Below are positions 17,880 to 26,399 of a stretch of DNA of 64,000 bases, piece after piece (within the stretch, counting starts at the first letter, position 1; each line of letters opens with the position of its first letter). The translations under genes and the position numbers were made by a program. The notes beneath the pieces are model-generated. The model was given only the letters and a program-made list of their open reading frames with translations. It was not told where the DNA came from and ran no database searches. Source of the stretch: SAR324 cluster bacterium (lineage in GTDB: Bacteria; SAR324; NAC60-12); NCBI GenBank assembly GCA_014382365.1, contig JACNJW010000033.1, positions 62,001 through 126,000 on the forward strand, given 5' to 3'.

Positions 17880-20800
17880 GTGCCTTTTTTCCGGTGGATT
17901 ATTCGGAGTCAACTAGAACTGATTGCTTCAAAAAACGGAACAGACTTGGCAGAACTAAATCCGAATGCGATTACCGGCTTGGGATCAAAGCTGAATACAA
18001 GGGAGATCGTCGATCGCTTTATGGCAATCGAGCAGCGGCGTATTAAACCTGTGGAGGCCAGAAAAGAACAGAAGGTAAGTGAGTTGGAGGCTTGGGAAGC
18101 CGTCAAAATGGAACTTAGCAAGCTCCAAGGAGTTACCGAGGCTCTGGACAAATTTGAAATATGGGAAGCTCGAAAAGTTGAGACCAGTGATCCGGATGTT
18201 GTGGAACCGCAGGCCAGGAAAGACTCTGTTCCAGGCAGACACACCATTATTGTCGAATCTGTAGCCCTCTCGCACCAGATAACGTCACAAGGATTTGAAC
18301 GGGATGACGTCAGGATCGGTACGGGAAGAATCCAGATCAAAACTGGAGACAACGAAGAGGATTCGCCTGTAACTATTAACCTTGCTGAAGGCAAGGATAC
18401 GCTCTTGGATTTAAAGCGGGCAATCAACAACTCTGATGCTGCTGTAGAAGCATATATTGCCAAAACACATGGAGATACTCCTTATCGACTGCTCTTGACC
18501 AGCAACGTCAATGGAGAAAAAGGACGAATAAATATCGATGTAAACCTTAATGGTGGAGAAGTCAGCGGACCGAGTTATCAAAACACATTTGATAAAACAT
18601 CCACCTGGAAAGGTCTCGAGACGAAAGTAATAAAAGCCGCTGCTGGTGCAGGGTTTGGTGGTTCAACAAATATTGTTGAAGTTGGCGGAACATATAACGG
18701 AGAAGATGACAATGTCTTTACCTTTCGTGTAGTTCGCTCCGGAATAATTCCCTCAGAGGCCGGAGTACTTATCGGCTGGAAAGACAAAAATGGCAGGGAG
18801 GGTGAAATTGAGATCAACAAGTTTAATTATGTTCCAGGCTCACCAATTGACGTAACTGACGGCCTGAAACTGCTGATAAGTGACGGTGAAGTTATTGATG
18901 GTGACACATTCACTGTTGATGTGTCTGCAGAGAAATCCGATATGCTGTGGTGGCTGAGTGCAGCAGACCGAGCTCCTCAAATATCGCAGCCCTCTGACTG
19001 GAGTAGTAAAGCATCAGAAGGTGGTGTAAGAGTTACAGGTACATACGATGGAACAGAGGACGACACTGTTGTTTTTCGTATTGAGGGTAATGGTCAGGTT
19101 GGTGGCCCAAGCACTTTAAAACTACATTATGAATACTCTGAAACTGGAGAAAAAGGGTCTGTTAACATCGGGCATCCATATTTGGGAGATGTCGGAAAAA
19201 ACGACGGACCTTTCGATAAAGCAACTGCTTTTGATTCAGAAGATGGAGAAGAACTCTTTGATTTAGAGTTCAGTAAAAAAGGACGGCGGGACCCAAAGCG
19301 CCTGCCCATTGGACACGGATTGTTTGTTGAGGTGAACCCTAGCGTTTTGCGAGATGGTGATACAACTGATGTAGATGTCATTGCTCCTACTTCTGAAGAT
19401 ATGTGGTGGAGTGATGAGGAGCATCGTGGAGTCTCTGACAAAGTTGACATCAAAGCTAAATGGCAGTCCTATGAAGAGTATGAGGGATTAGATGAAAACA
19501 AAAAAAGAAGTGCTCTCGATGTATCAGACGGTATTAGGGGATTTTCCGGTGGACTCAGTAATGCGCCCATAGAAATTTCCGGTAATTATGAGCCGGATAT
19601 TGCGAAATCATATACTTTTAGAGTTGAGAAGCGGGGAACTGTAGGTATCACTCGATCTCTGCAGGTAGGTTGGGAAGATACCTTTGGAGGAAGTGGTTCA
19701 ATTGAAGTAGGAGAGGGGTATATTCCTGGTACTCCAATTATATTTGATGAGGGTTTAAAACTGGCTTTGGGCAAAGGAGATTTATATAAAGATGACTCTT
19801 TTACTATCTCAACAGAAACCTCAACGGTCAGACTGGCACAAGATCTGGTTCTGCGCATTGGTGCAACTAGAAGTGGAGAGGGCTTGGAGGTGAGACGCTC
19901 TGAAAATGTAGCAAATGATGTTATTCCAGGACTTAATCTGGAGTTTTTTACACCAAGTGAAGGTCCTGTAACTGTTTCTGTATTAGGTGATACTGAAGTC
20001 GCCAAAGAACGAATTCATGACTTTGTTGATGCTTATAACACTTTTCAGGCAACAGCAAAAGAAGTGTCCAAGTTCAACAAAGCAACAAATACTGCGGCAC
20101 CTTTATTAAGTGACAGGAACTTGGCCCAGCTAGTAAATGAGATTGCGACTACTACAATTGGAACAGTGAGTGGTCTGCCGCAATCGACAAATATGCTTTT
20201 TTCCTTAGGATTGAAAATAGACGACAGAGGACAAATGTCTATTGATGAGAAAAAGCTCAACGATAAAATTGTGGAGACTTTCTCTGATGTAGCTAACTTG
20301 TTTCGCAGTCATGGAAGCACAGACAATCCAGGAATCAGTTTTTTGGGAATGACCGAAAAAACCCGAGTCAGTCCCAGTGGTTACCGGGTGGATATTACAA
20401 ATGTACCAAAACGTGGTTTTTATTTGGGTACGCCATTACCTGGTATAGTGAGAATTGATGACTCAAACAATGTATTAATAGTAAAATATAACGGCAGAGT
20501 TTCAGATCCGATTGAATTACGCAAGGATAGCTACACACCTGCAAGTCTAGCTAAATCTATTCAGAACCGTTTGCTCGAAGACAAAGTTTTGGGACGTCGG
20601 GGAATTCAGGTTCGAGAAGAAGAGGGACGATTGAAAATAGTCTCCAGCACTTATGGTGAAAACAGTTCTATTGAAGTAGAAGCGGGCCCTGACAAAGATC
20701 TCAATAGCTTAGGTCTGGCCGAGGGTGTCAGCACACCCGGAGAGAATGTTGCGGGGACAATTGGAAATGTTGAAGCTACAGGTAGAGGGCAGTTACTTGT

Positions 20801-21167
20801 GGGGGCTGCAGATTCAAATAGTGAAGACCTGAGACTATTTGTAACTCTTGATGAAAAAGACCTGGCTGATGGTGCGGAAGCAACCGTGAAAATTTCCAAA
20901 GGTGTTGCAGTAAAGTTAGGAGATAAACTAGACAAATTAAATGATCCTCTGGATGGCAATGTCAAACGGGCCACAGATGATATTACAGGGCAAATGAGCA
21001 GTTTCGACGAGCAAATAAAACGCCTAAACAAGCGTGCCGAAAGCAAGCGAACAAGGCTGCAGAATAAATTTGCAAAACTAGACAGTACTATGGGCAGATT
21101 AAAATCTCAACAGAGCTATATCAGCCAGCAACTATCCGCTATGAACGGAGCTAAGAAAAACCAATAA
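17880..21167 (+). CDS. fliD: Flagellar filament cap protein FliD (HAP2), very large form
   Basis: About 1,095 residues from a GTG start, roughly twice the usual FliD length. FliD forms the pentameric or hexameric cap on the filament tip and folds incoming flagellin. The N-terminal FliD signature ITGLGSKLNTREIVDRFMAIEQRRIKPVEARK is at residues 31-62, and the C-terminal coiled coil at ~1035-1090 (FDEQIKRLNKRAESKRTRLQNKFAKLDSTMGRLKSQQSYISQQL). Three related beta-rich modules sit at about 265-350, 383-500 and 563-645, each with a 'G-x-Y-x-G/P-x-x-x-D' opening, TFRV or VFRI, a W/Y-rich strand and 'GDTFTV' or 'DDSFTI' at the end. No ATG fits; a TTG at 17946 is an alternative start. fliS follows after 15 bp. 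Codons 61 onward lie inside the tandem duplication. Confidence 0.93.
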   Translation: MPFFRWIIRSQLELIASKNGTDLAELNPNAITGLGSKLNTREIVDRFMAIEQRRIKPVEARKEQKVSELEAWEAVKMELSKLQGVTEALDKFEIWEARKVETSDPDVVEPQARKDSVPGRHTIIVESVALSHQITSQGFERDDVRIGTGRIQIKTGDNEEDSPVTINLAEGKDTLLDLKRAINNSDAAVEAYIAKTHGDTPYRLLLTSNVNGEKGRINIDVNLNGGEVSGPSYQNTFDKTSTWKGLETKVIKAAAGAGFGGSTNIVEVGGTYNGEDDNVFTFRVVRSGIIPSEAGVLIGWKDKNGREGEIEINKFNYVPGSPIDVTDGLKLLISDGEVIDGDTFTVDVSAEKSDMLWWLSAADRAPQISQPSDWSSKASEGGVRVTGTYDGTEDDTVVFRIEGNGQVGGPSTLKLHYEYSETGEKGSVNIGHPYLGDVGKNDGPFDKATAFDSEDGEELFDLEFSKKGRRDPKRLPIGHGLFVEVNPSVLRDGDTTDVDVIAPTSEDMWWSDEEHRGVSDKVDIKAKWQSYEEYEGLDENKKRSALDVSDGIRGFSGGLSNAPIEISGNYEPDIAKSYTFRVEKRGTVGITRSLQVGWEDTFGGSGSIEVGEGYIPGTPIIFDEGLKLALGKGDLYKDDSFTISTETSTVRLAQDLVLRIGATRSGEGLEVRRSENVANDVIPGLNLEFFTPSEGPVTVSVLGDTEVAKERIHDFVDAYNTFQATAKEVSKFNKATNTAAPLLSDRNLAQLVNEIATTTIGTVSGLPQSTNMLFSLGLKIDDRGQMSIDEKKLNDKIVETFSDVANLFRSHGSTDNPGISFLGMTEKTRVSPSGYRVDITNVPKRGFYLGTPLPGIVRIDDSNNVLIVKYNGRVSDPIELRKDSYTPASLAKSIQNRLLEDKVLGRRGIQVREEEGRLKIVSSTYGENSSIEVEAGPDKDLNSLGLAEGVSTPGENVAGTIGNVEATGRGQLLVGAADSNSEDLRLFVTLDEKDLADGAEATVKISKGVAVKLGDKLDKLNDPLDGNVKRATDDITGQMSSFDEQIKRLNKRAESKRTRLQNKFAKLDSTMGRLKSQQSYISQQLSAMNGAKKNQ

Positions 21168-21182
21168 TCAAAAGGATAATAC

Positions 21183-21650
21183 ATGAGTACCTACGGAAAC
21201 TATCAGAATGCCTACAAGAAGGCTTCTGTCAATACACTGGATCAGAACAAATTGATTATTATGCTCTATGACGGAGCTATTAAAAATGCCAGTTTTGCTG
21301 TTCAATACATGGATTCAGGTGAAATTGAGAAAGTTCACAATTGTTTAATCAAAACAAAAAACATTGTGACCGAACTGATGGCTACTTTGAACATGGAACA
21401 GGGAGGCGACATCGCAAAAAACCTGCAGTCTCTTTATAGTTATATGTTTAGTCAACTGATAGAGGCAAACATAGAAAAAAAATCTGAGCCTGTTGTAATT
21501 GTCATAGATTTGCTCAAAGAATTACGGGCAGCCTGGGTGCAGATTAATACAAAAAATAAGGCTGGAACAAAAACACAACCTGCTTCATCACAGACGATGA
21601 TGCAGCAAAATAAGGAAAATGCTGAGAAACGAATTCGGGTGATGGGCTGA
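21183..21650 (+). CDS. fliS: Flagellar export chaperone FliS
   Basis: 155 residues. FliS binds the C-terminal D0 helix of flagellin in the cytoplasm, prevents early polymerisation and delivers it to FlhA. The family pattern is clear: YGNYQNAYKKASVNTLDQNKLIIMLYDGAIKNASFAVQYMDSGEIEKVHNCLIKTKNIVTELMATLNMEQGGDIAKNLQSLYSYM. The C-terminal tail (residues ~125-155) is Lys/Gln/Thr-rich and probably flexible. It begins 15 bp after fliD with AAAGGAT as ribosome binding site, so it is co-transcribed with the cap gene. An identical copy is at 26400. Confidence 0.96.
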   Translation: MSTYGNYQNAYKKASVNTLDQNKLIIMLYDGAIKNASFAVQYMDSGEIEKVHNCLIKTKNIVTELMATLNMEQGGDIAKNLQSLYSYMFSQLIEANIEKKSEPVVIVIDLLKELRAAWVQINTKNKAGTKTQPASSQTMMQQNKENAEKRIRVMG

Positions 21651-21662
21651 GCATAAATTGAA

Positions 21663-21758
21663 GTTCAGGTTGCTTTTTAATAATGAGACCATAGCATGAG
21701 CATGAATTCAGTTGCGTGAAAATCATAACTTTCTTAATCCTGTTCAGCAAACCTGAAC
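21663..21758 (+). other. Long-range inverted repeat after fliS
   Basis: GTTCAGGTTGC (21663-21673) is complementary to GCAAACCTGAAC (21747-21758) with one bulged base, enclosing about 73 nt, 12 bp after the fliS stop. It could close an RNA structure in the fliS 3' region. Identical at 26880-26975. Confidence 0.45.
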
Positions 21759-21850
21759 AAGATAAAGGGCAAAATGATTACGATCAGCTGAGTGCATAGG
21801 GAGTTGCAGCAAATGTTGAGGAAGTCGTGAAATAAGAATAAATAAGAAAT

Positions 21851-21886
21851 AGAGCCAAAAAACAGCAGGAGTTATTTTTTGGCTCT
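21851..21886 (+). terminator. Long A/T hairpin, module A copy 1
   Basis: AGAGCCAAAAAA and TTTTTTGGCTCT form a 12-bp stem around a 12-nt loop, followed by AATTTTATC. It behaves like a bidirectional intrinsic terminator for fliS and also forms the first half of the repeated module with the 21918 element. Confidence 0.65.
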
Positions 21887-21917
21887 AATTTTATCAAAAA
21901 CTATTCCGCCGTAATTG

Positions 21918-22000
21918 CCCGGCTACGAACTGCACATGTAGGCCGTAACAGTCAATTGAGTTACTGGTGTTTCTGAGGCATGTACTGTTTGGTAGCCGGG
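21918..22000 (+). ncRNA. CCCGGCT structured element, copy A1 (unrecognised family)
   Basis: An 83-nt element closed by CCCGGCTAC paired with GTAGCCGGG (9 bp), followed by TTTT. Inside, ACATGT pairs with GCATGT and CCGTAAC pairs with GTTACTGG (one bulge). A diverged copy (B1, 23145-23225) keeps the fold with two compensatory changes in the outer stem. It ends 113 bp before alkA. It does not match a riboswitch, attC site or known small RNA that I can recall. Confidence 0.55.
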
Positions 22001-22113
22001 TTTTACACGGAAAATTTAATATTGGTTTGATTTATCTGTAGCACAACATGGGTTTAACTTTTTTAGCTTAAGGCAATAACTCTGAAGACTTAGCTAATAA
22101 AACATATCAGAAG

Positions 22114-22740
22114 ATGGACAATTGGCACGAGGCCGAGAAATATTTATGCCAGGCGGACTCTCGAATTGCCGGAATAATTGAACTGGCCGGAAACTGCGAT
22201 TTAAAACCGCATCAAGGTGGATTTGCCGGTTTGTCGGAATCCATAATTGGTCAGCAATTGTCCAACCATGTAGCAAATATAATCCGGAACCGTTTCCGGA
22301 AGCTCTTTGAAAATGAATTTCCTGATCCACAGCACTTGCTCGAAATGAACGACTCTGTGCTCAGAGAAGTGGGATTATCCTTTCAAAAAATCAAATACCT
22401 GCGTGGTTTAGCACAAAGGGTGGTTAGTGGTGAACTGGATTTTTTTGCGTTGGCAGAAATGGAGCAGGAAAAAGCAATACAGACACTGGTGGAGGTGAAT
22501 GGAATCGGCCGCTGGACTGCAGAAATGTATTTAATGTTTTCTTTGAATCACCCAGACCTGCTGCCACTCGGAGATGCTGCTCTTGAAACAGCAATGAAAC
22601 AACTCTATGATCTTCCTGAAAAAAAATGGCAGGAAGTTATCACAAAAATTGCTGAAAAATGGAAGCCTTGGAGAACTGTGGCCTGCTGGTATCTCTATCA
22701 GTATCACAAAATGCTAAAAGACGGTATTGCACCGTTTTGA
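22114..22740 (+). CDS. alkA: DNA-3-methyladenine glycosylase II (AlkA-like, HhH-GPD)
   Basis: 208 residues. A base-excision repair glycosylase that removes alkylated purines such as 3-methyladenine. The HhH-GPD core is complete: GGFAGLSESIIGQQLSNHVANII at residues ~35-57, the helix-hairpin-helix LVEVNGIGRWTAEMYLMFSL near residue 128, and the loop LPLGDAALETAM with the catalytic Asp. It lacks the N-terminal Ada-like part of E. coli AlkA and so resembles the short AlkA/MAG type. It stands alone between fliS and the next repeat unit. An identical copy is at 27331. Confidence 0.9.
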   Translation: MDNWHEAEKYLCQADSRIAGIIELAGNCDLKPHQGGFAGLSESIIGQQLSNHVANIIRNRFRKLFENEFPDPQHLLEMNDSVLREVGLSFQKIKYLRGLAQRVVSGELDFFALAEMEQEKAIQTLVEVNGIGRWTAEMYLMFSLNHPDLLPLGDAALETAMKQLYDLPEKKWQEVITKIAEKWKPWRTVACWYLYQYHKMLKDGIAPF

Positions 22741-23144
22741 AGGAACTTAAAGAACTGGACAAGTAAAAGTTGAAGTCCAATAGCTCTTAGAAAATTGAAT
22801 AACGACAATTCAGCATGCGATTCATCCTCTAAAAATAGGATGATTTGCAGAAAGATAATACCGGAATCAAGGTTTAGTTTTTACGAAACAAAATTATACG
22901 GATAAATGTGTCTGAACTTCGACAAGAGATCCTCAGACAAGATTTAGGATAATTAAGTGTCTGTACTTCTCTGACCGTAAAGTACAACACAACCTGATTG
23001 GAATACGGGAAATATTTCTTGATTTGAAGCGCCCTGAAATGGATTAGTGCCTGAACTTTAGCTGAAATAACATTAAGAGAGCCAAAGAATAGCGATATGC
23101 TATTTTTTGGCTTTGTTGTTTAAAACTAATTTCTAAAGATATTT
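22741..23144. other. Intergenic region after alkA (unit 1)
   Basis: About 400 bp without a plausible gene. It holds three spaced copies of a 12-mer: GTGTCTGAACTT (22908), GTGTCTGTACTT (22957) and GTGCCTGAACTT (23047). An inverted repeat TGTACTT...AAGTACA lies near 22962-22983, and the hairpin at 23080-23113 follows. The region is identical in unit 2 (27958-28361). Confidence 0.5.
23080..23113 (+). terminator. Long A/T hairpin, module B copy 1
   Basis: AGCCAAAGAATAGC pairs with GCTATTTTTTGGCT over 14 bp (one G-T) around GATAT, followed by TTGTTGTTT. It is the counterpart of the hairpin at 21851 and stands about 30 bp before element B1. It may terminate alkA transcription. Confidence 0.6.
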
Positions 23145-23225
23145 CCCGGCTGTGGGCTGCACATGTTGGCCGCAACTGTATTGAGTGGCTGCTTTTTCTG
23201 AGGCATGTGCTGTCTTACAGCCGGG
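23145..23225 (+). ncRNA. CCCGGCT structured element, copy B1
   Basis: An 81-nt diverged relative of copy A1. The outer stem is CCCGGCTGT/ACAGCCGGG: relative to A1 an A-T pair became G-C and a C-G pair became T-A. An inner stem GCACATGT/GCATGTGC has 8 bp and GCCGC/GTGGC closes the tip. Shared loop sequence includes TTCTGAGGCATGT. It ends 42 bp before the start of the truncated fliD. Confidence 0.55.
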
Positions 23226-23267
23226 TCTATCTGTAGCACTTGGAAACTGTAATACCAAAAACTCTTA

Positions 23268-26200
23268 TTGGAGGACAGAAAAGAACAGAAGGTAAGTGAG
23301 TTGGAGGCTTGGGAAGCCGTCAAAATGGAACTTAGCAAGCTCCAAGGAGTTACCGAGGCTCTGGACAAATTTGAAATATGGGAAGCTCGAAAAGTTGAGA
23401 CCAGTGATCCGGATGTTGTGGAACCGCAGGCCAGGAAAGACTCTGTTCCAGGCAGACACACCATTATTGTCGAATCTGTAGCCCTCTCGCACCAGATAAC
23501 GTCACAAGGATTTGAACGGGATGACGTCAGGATCGGTACGGGAAGAATCCAGATCAAAACTGGAGACAACGAAGAGGATTCGCCTGTAACTATTAACCTT
23601 GCTGAAGGCAAGGATACGCTCTTGGATTTAAAGCGGGCAATCAACAACTCTGATGCTGCTGTAGAAGCATATATTGCCAAAACACATGGAGATACTCCTT
23701 ATCGACTGCTCTTGACCAGCAACGTCAATGGAGAAAAAGGACGAATAAATATCGATGTAAACCTTAATGGTGGAGAAGTCAGCGGACCGAGTTATCAAAA
23801 CACATTTGATAAAACATCCACCTGGAAAGGTCTCGAGACGAAAGTAATAAAAGCCGCTGCTGGTGCAGGGTTTGGTGGTTCAACAAATATTGTTGAAGTT
23901 GGCGGAACATATAACGGAGAAGATGACAATGTCTTTACCTTTCGTGTAGTTCGCTCCGGAATAATTCCCTCAGAGGCCGGAGTACTTATCGGCTGGAAAG
24001 ACAAAAATGGCAGGGAGGGTGAAATTGAGATCAACAAGTTTAATTATGTTCCAGGCTCACCAATTGACGTAACTGACGGCCTGAAACTGCTGATAAGTGA
24101 CGGTGAAGTTATTGATGGTGACACATTCACTGTTGATGTGTCTGCAGAGAAATCCGATATGCTGTGGTGGCTGAGTGCAGCAGACCGAGCTCCTCAAATA
24201 TCGCAGCCCTCTGACTGGAGTAGTAAAGCATCAGAAGGTGGTGTAAGAGTTACAGGTACATACGATGGAACAGAGGACGACACTGTTGTTTTTCGTATTG
24301 AGGGTAATGGTCAGGTTGGTGGCCCAAGCACTTTAAAACTACATTATGAATACTCTGAAACTGGAGAAAAAGGGTCTGTTAACATCGGGCATCCATATTT
24401 GGGAGATGTCGGAAAAAACGACGGACCTTTCGATAAAGCAACTGCTTTTGATTCAGAAGATGGAGAAGAACTCTTTGATTTAGAGTTCAGTAAAAAAGGA
24501 CGGCGGGACCCAAAGCGCCTGCCCATTGGACACGGATTGTTTGTTGAGGTGAACCCTAGCGTTTTGCGAGATGGTGATACAACTGATGTAGATGTCATTG
24601 CTCCTACTTCTGAAGATATGTGGTGGAGTGATGAGGAGCATCGTGGAGTCTCTGACAAAGTTGACATCAAAGCTAAATGGCAGTCCTATGAAGAGTATGA
24701 GGGATTAGATGAAAACAAAAAAAGAAGTGCTCTCGATGTATCAGACGGTATTAGGGGATTTTCCGGTGGACTCAGTAATGCGCCCATAGAAATTTCCGGT
24801 AATTATGAGCCGGATATTGCGAAATCATATACTTTTAGAGTTGAGAAGCGGGGAACTGTAGGTATCACTCGATCTCTGCAGGTAGGTTGGGAAGATACCT
24901 TTGGAGGAAGTGGTTCAATTGAAGTAGGAGAGGGGTATATTCCTGGTACTCCAATTATATTTGATGAGGGTTTAAAACTGGCTTTGGGCAAAGGAGATTT
25001 ATATAAAGATGACTCTTTTACTATCTCAACAGAAACCTCAACGGTCAGACTGGCACAAGATCTGGTTCTGCGCATTGGTGCAACTAGAAGTGGAGAGGGC
25101 TTGGAGGTGAGACGCTCTGAAAATGTAGCAAATGATGTTATTCCAGGACTTAATCTGGAGTTTTTTACACCAAGTGAAGGTCCTGTAACTGTTTCTGTAT
25201 TAGGTGATACTGAAGTCGCCAAAGAACGAATTCATGACTTTGTTGATGCTTATAACACTTTTCAGGCAACAGCAAAAGAAGTGTCCAAGTTCAACAAAGC
25301 AACAAATACTGCGGCACCTTTATTAAGTGACAGGAACTTGGCCCAGCTAGTAAATGAGATTGCGACTACTACAATTGGAACAGTGAGTGGTCTGCCGCAA
25401 TCGACAAATATGCTTTTTTCCTTAGGATTGAAAATAGACGACAGAGGACAAATGTCTATTGATGAGAAAAAGCTCAACGATAAAATTGTGGAGACTTTCT
25501 CTGATGTAGCTAACTTGTTTCGCAGTCATGGAAGCACAGACAATCCAGGAATCAGTTTTTTGGGAATGACCGAAAAAACCCGAGTCAGTCCCAGTGGTTA
25601 CCGGGTGGATATTACAAATGTACCAAAACGTGGTTTTTATTTGGGTACGCCATTACCTGGTATAGTGAGAATTGATGACTCAAACAATGTATTAATAGTA
25701 AAATATAACGGCAGAGTTTCAGATCCGATTGAATTACGCAAGGATAGCTACACACCTGCAAGTCTAGCTAAATCTATTCAGAACCGTTTGCTCGAAGACA
25801 AAGTTTTGGGACGTCGGGGAATTCAGGTTCGAGAAGAAGAGGGACGATTGAAAATAGTCTCCAGCACTTATGGTGAAAACAGTTCTATTGAAGTAGAAGC
25901 GGGCCCTGACAAAGATCTCAATAGCTTAGGTCTGGCCGAGGGTGTCAGCACACCCGGAGAGAATGTTGCGGGGACAATTGGAAATGTTGAAGCTACAGGT
26001 AGAGGGCAGTTACTTGTGGGGGCTGCAGATTCAAATAGTGAAGACCTGAGACTATTTGTAACTCTTGATGAAAAAGACCTGGCTGATGGTGCGGAAGCAA
26101 CCGTGAAAATTTCCAAAGGTGTTGCAGTAAAGTTAGGAGATAAACTAGACAAATTAAATGATCCTCTGGATGGCAATGTCAAACGGGCCACAGATGATAT

Positions 26201-26384
26201 TACAGGGCAAATGAGCAGTTTCGACGAGCAAATAAAACGCCTAAACAAGCGTGCCGAAAGCAAGCGAACAAGGCTGCAGAATAAATTTGCAAAACTAGAC
26301 AGTACTATGGGCAGATTAAAATCTCAACAGAGCTATATCAGCCAGCAACTATCCGCTATGAACGGAGCTAAGAAAAACCAATAA
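23268..26384 (+). CDS. FliD duplicate lacking the N-terminal 60 residues
   Basis: 1,038 codons if the TTG at 23268 is used. From the fourth residue (RKEQKVSELEAWEA) it is identical to FliD residues 61-1095. The missing part holds the N-terminal D0 signature ITGLGSKLNTREIVDRFMAIEQ, which pairs with the C-terminal coiled coil in cap assembly, so the product is unlikely to work as a normal cap. The new start (TTG GAG GAC AGA) comes from sequence upstream of the junction. In-frame TAA lies six codons before it and there is no proper ribosome binding site. It is probably a by-product of the duplication (a pseudogene in function) but still serves to place a second fliS and alkA. It may be unexpressed or expressed poorly. 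Confidence 0.75.
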   Translation: MEDRKEQKVSELEAWEAVKMELSKLQGVTEALDKFEIWEARKVETSDPDVVEPQARKDSVPGRHTIIVESVALSHQITSQGFERDDVRIGTGRIQIKTGDNEEDSPVTINLAEGKDTLLDLKRAINNSDAAVEAYIAKTHGDTPYRLLLTSNVNGEKGRINIDVNLNGGEVSGPSYQNTFDKTSTWKGLETKVIKAAAGAGFGGSTNIVEVGGTYNGEDDNVFTFRVVRSGIIPSEAGVLIGWKDKNGREGEIEINKFNYVPGSPIDVTDGLKLLISDGEVIDGDTFTVDVSAEKSDMLWWLSAADRAPQISQPSDWSSKASEGGVRVTGTYDGTEDDTVVFRIEGNGQVGGPSTLKLHYEYSETGEKGSVNIGHPYLGDVGKNDGPFDKATAFDSEDGEELFDLEFSKKGRRDPKRLPIGHGLFVEVNPSVLRDGDTTDVDVIAPTSEDMWWSDEEHRGVSDKVDIKAKWQSYEEYEGLDENKKRSALDVSDGIRGFSGGLSNAPIEISGNYEPDIAKSYTFRVEKRGTVGITRSLQVGWEDTFGGSGSIEVGEGYIPGTPIIFDEGLKLALGKGDLYKDDSFTISTETSTVRLAQDLVLRIGATRSGEGLEVRRSENVANDVIPGLNLEFFTPSEGPVTVSVLGDTEVAKERIHDFVDAYNTFQATAKEVSKFNKATNTAAPLLSDRNLAQLVNEIATTTIGTVSGLPQSTNMLFSLGLKIDDRGQMSIDEKKLNDKIVETFSDVANLFRSHGSTDNPGISFLGMTEKTRVSPSGYRVDITNVPKRGFYLGTPLPGIVRIDDSNNVLIVKYNGRVSDPIELRKDSYTPASLAKSIQNRLLEDKVLGRRGIQVREEEGRLKIVSSTYGENSSIEVEAGPDKDLNSLGLAEGVSTPGENVAGTIGNVEATGRGQLLVGAADSNSEDLRLFVTLDEKDLADGAEATVKISKGVAVKLGDKLDKLNDPLDGNVKRATDDITGQMSSFDEQIKRLNKRAESKRTRLQNKFAKLDSTMGRLKSQQSYISQQLSAMNGAKKNQ

Positions 26385-26399
26385 TCAAAAGGATAATAC

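Larger units (their letters stand above)
18059..23275. repeat. Tandem duplication, unit 1 (5,217 bp)
   Basis: First of two head-to-tail units. It covers fliD from codon 61, fliS, alkA and their intergenic regions. Every segment I compared with unit 2, offset by 5,217, is identical, including the encoded proteins. The left boundary is in GGAGGCCA (18053-18060) within fliD. Confidence 0.95.

Noticed and set aside
17909..21046. Several long minus-strand open frames opposite fliD (up to about 180 codons)
   Set aside because: They are Ser/Thr/Pro-rich shadows of the fliD frame with no start signals or known domains, and they recur identically in the duplicate.
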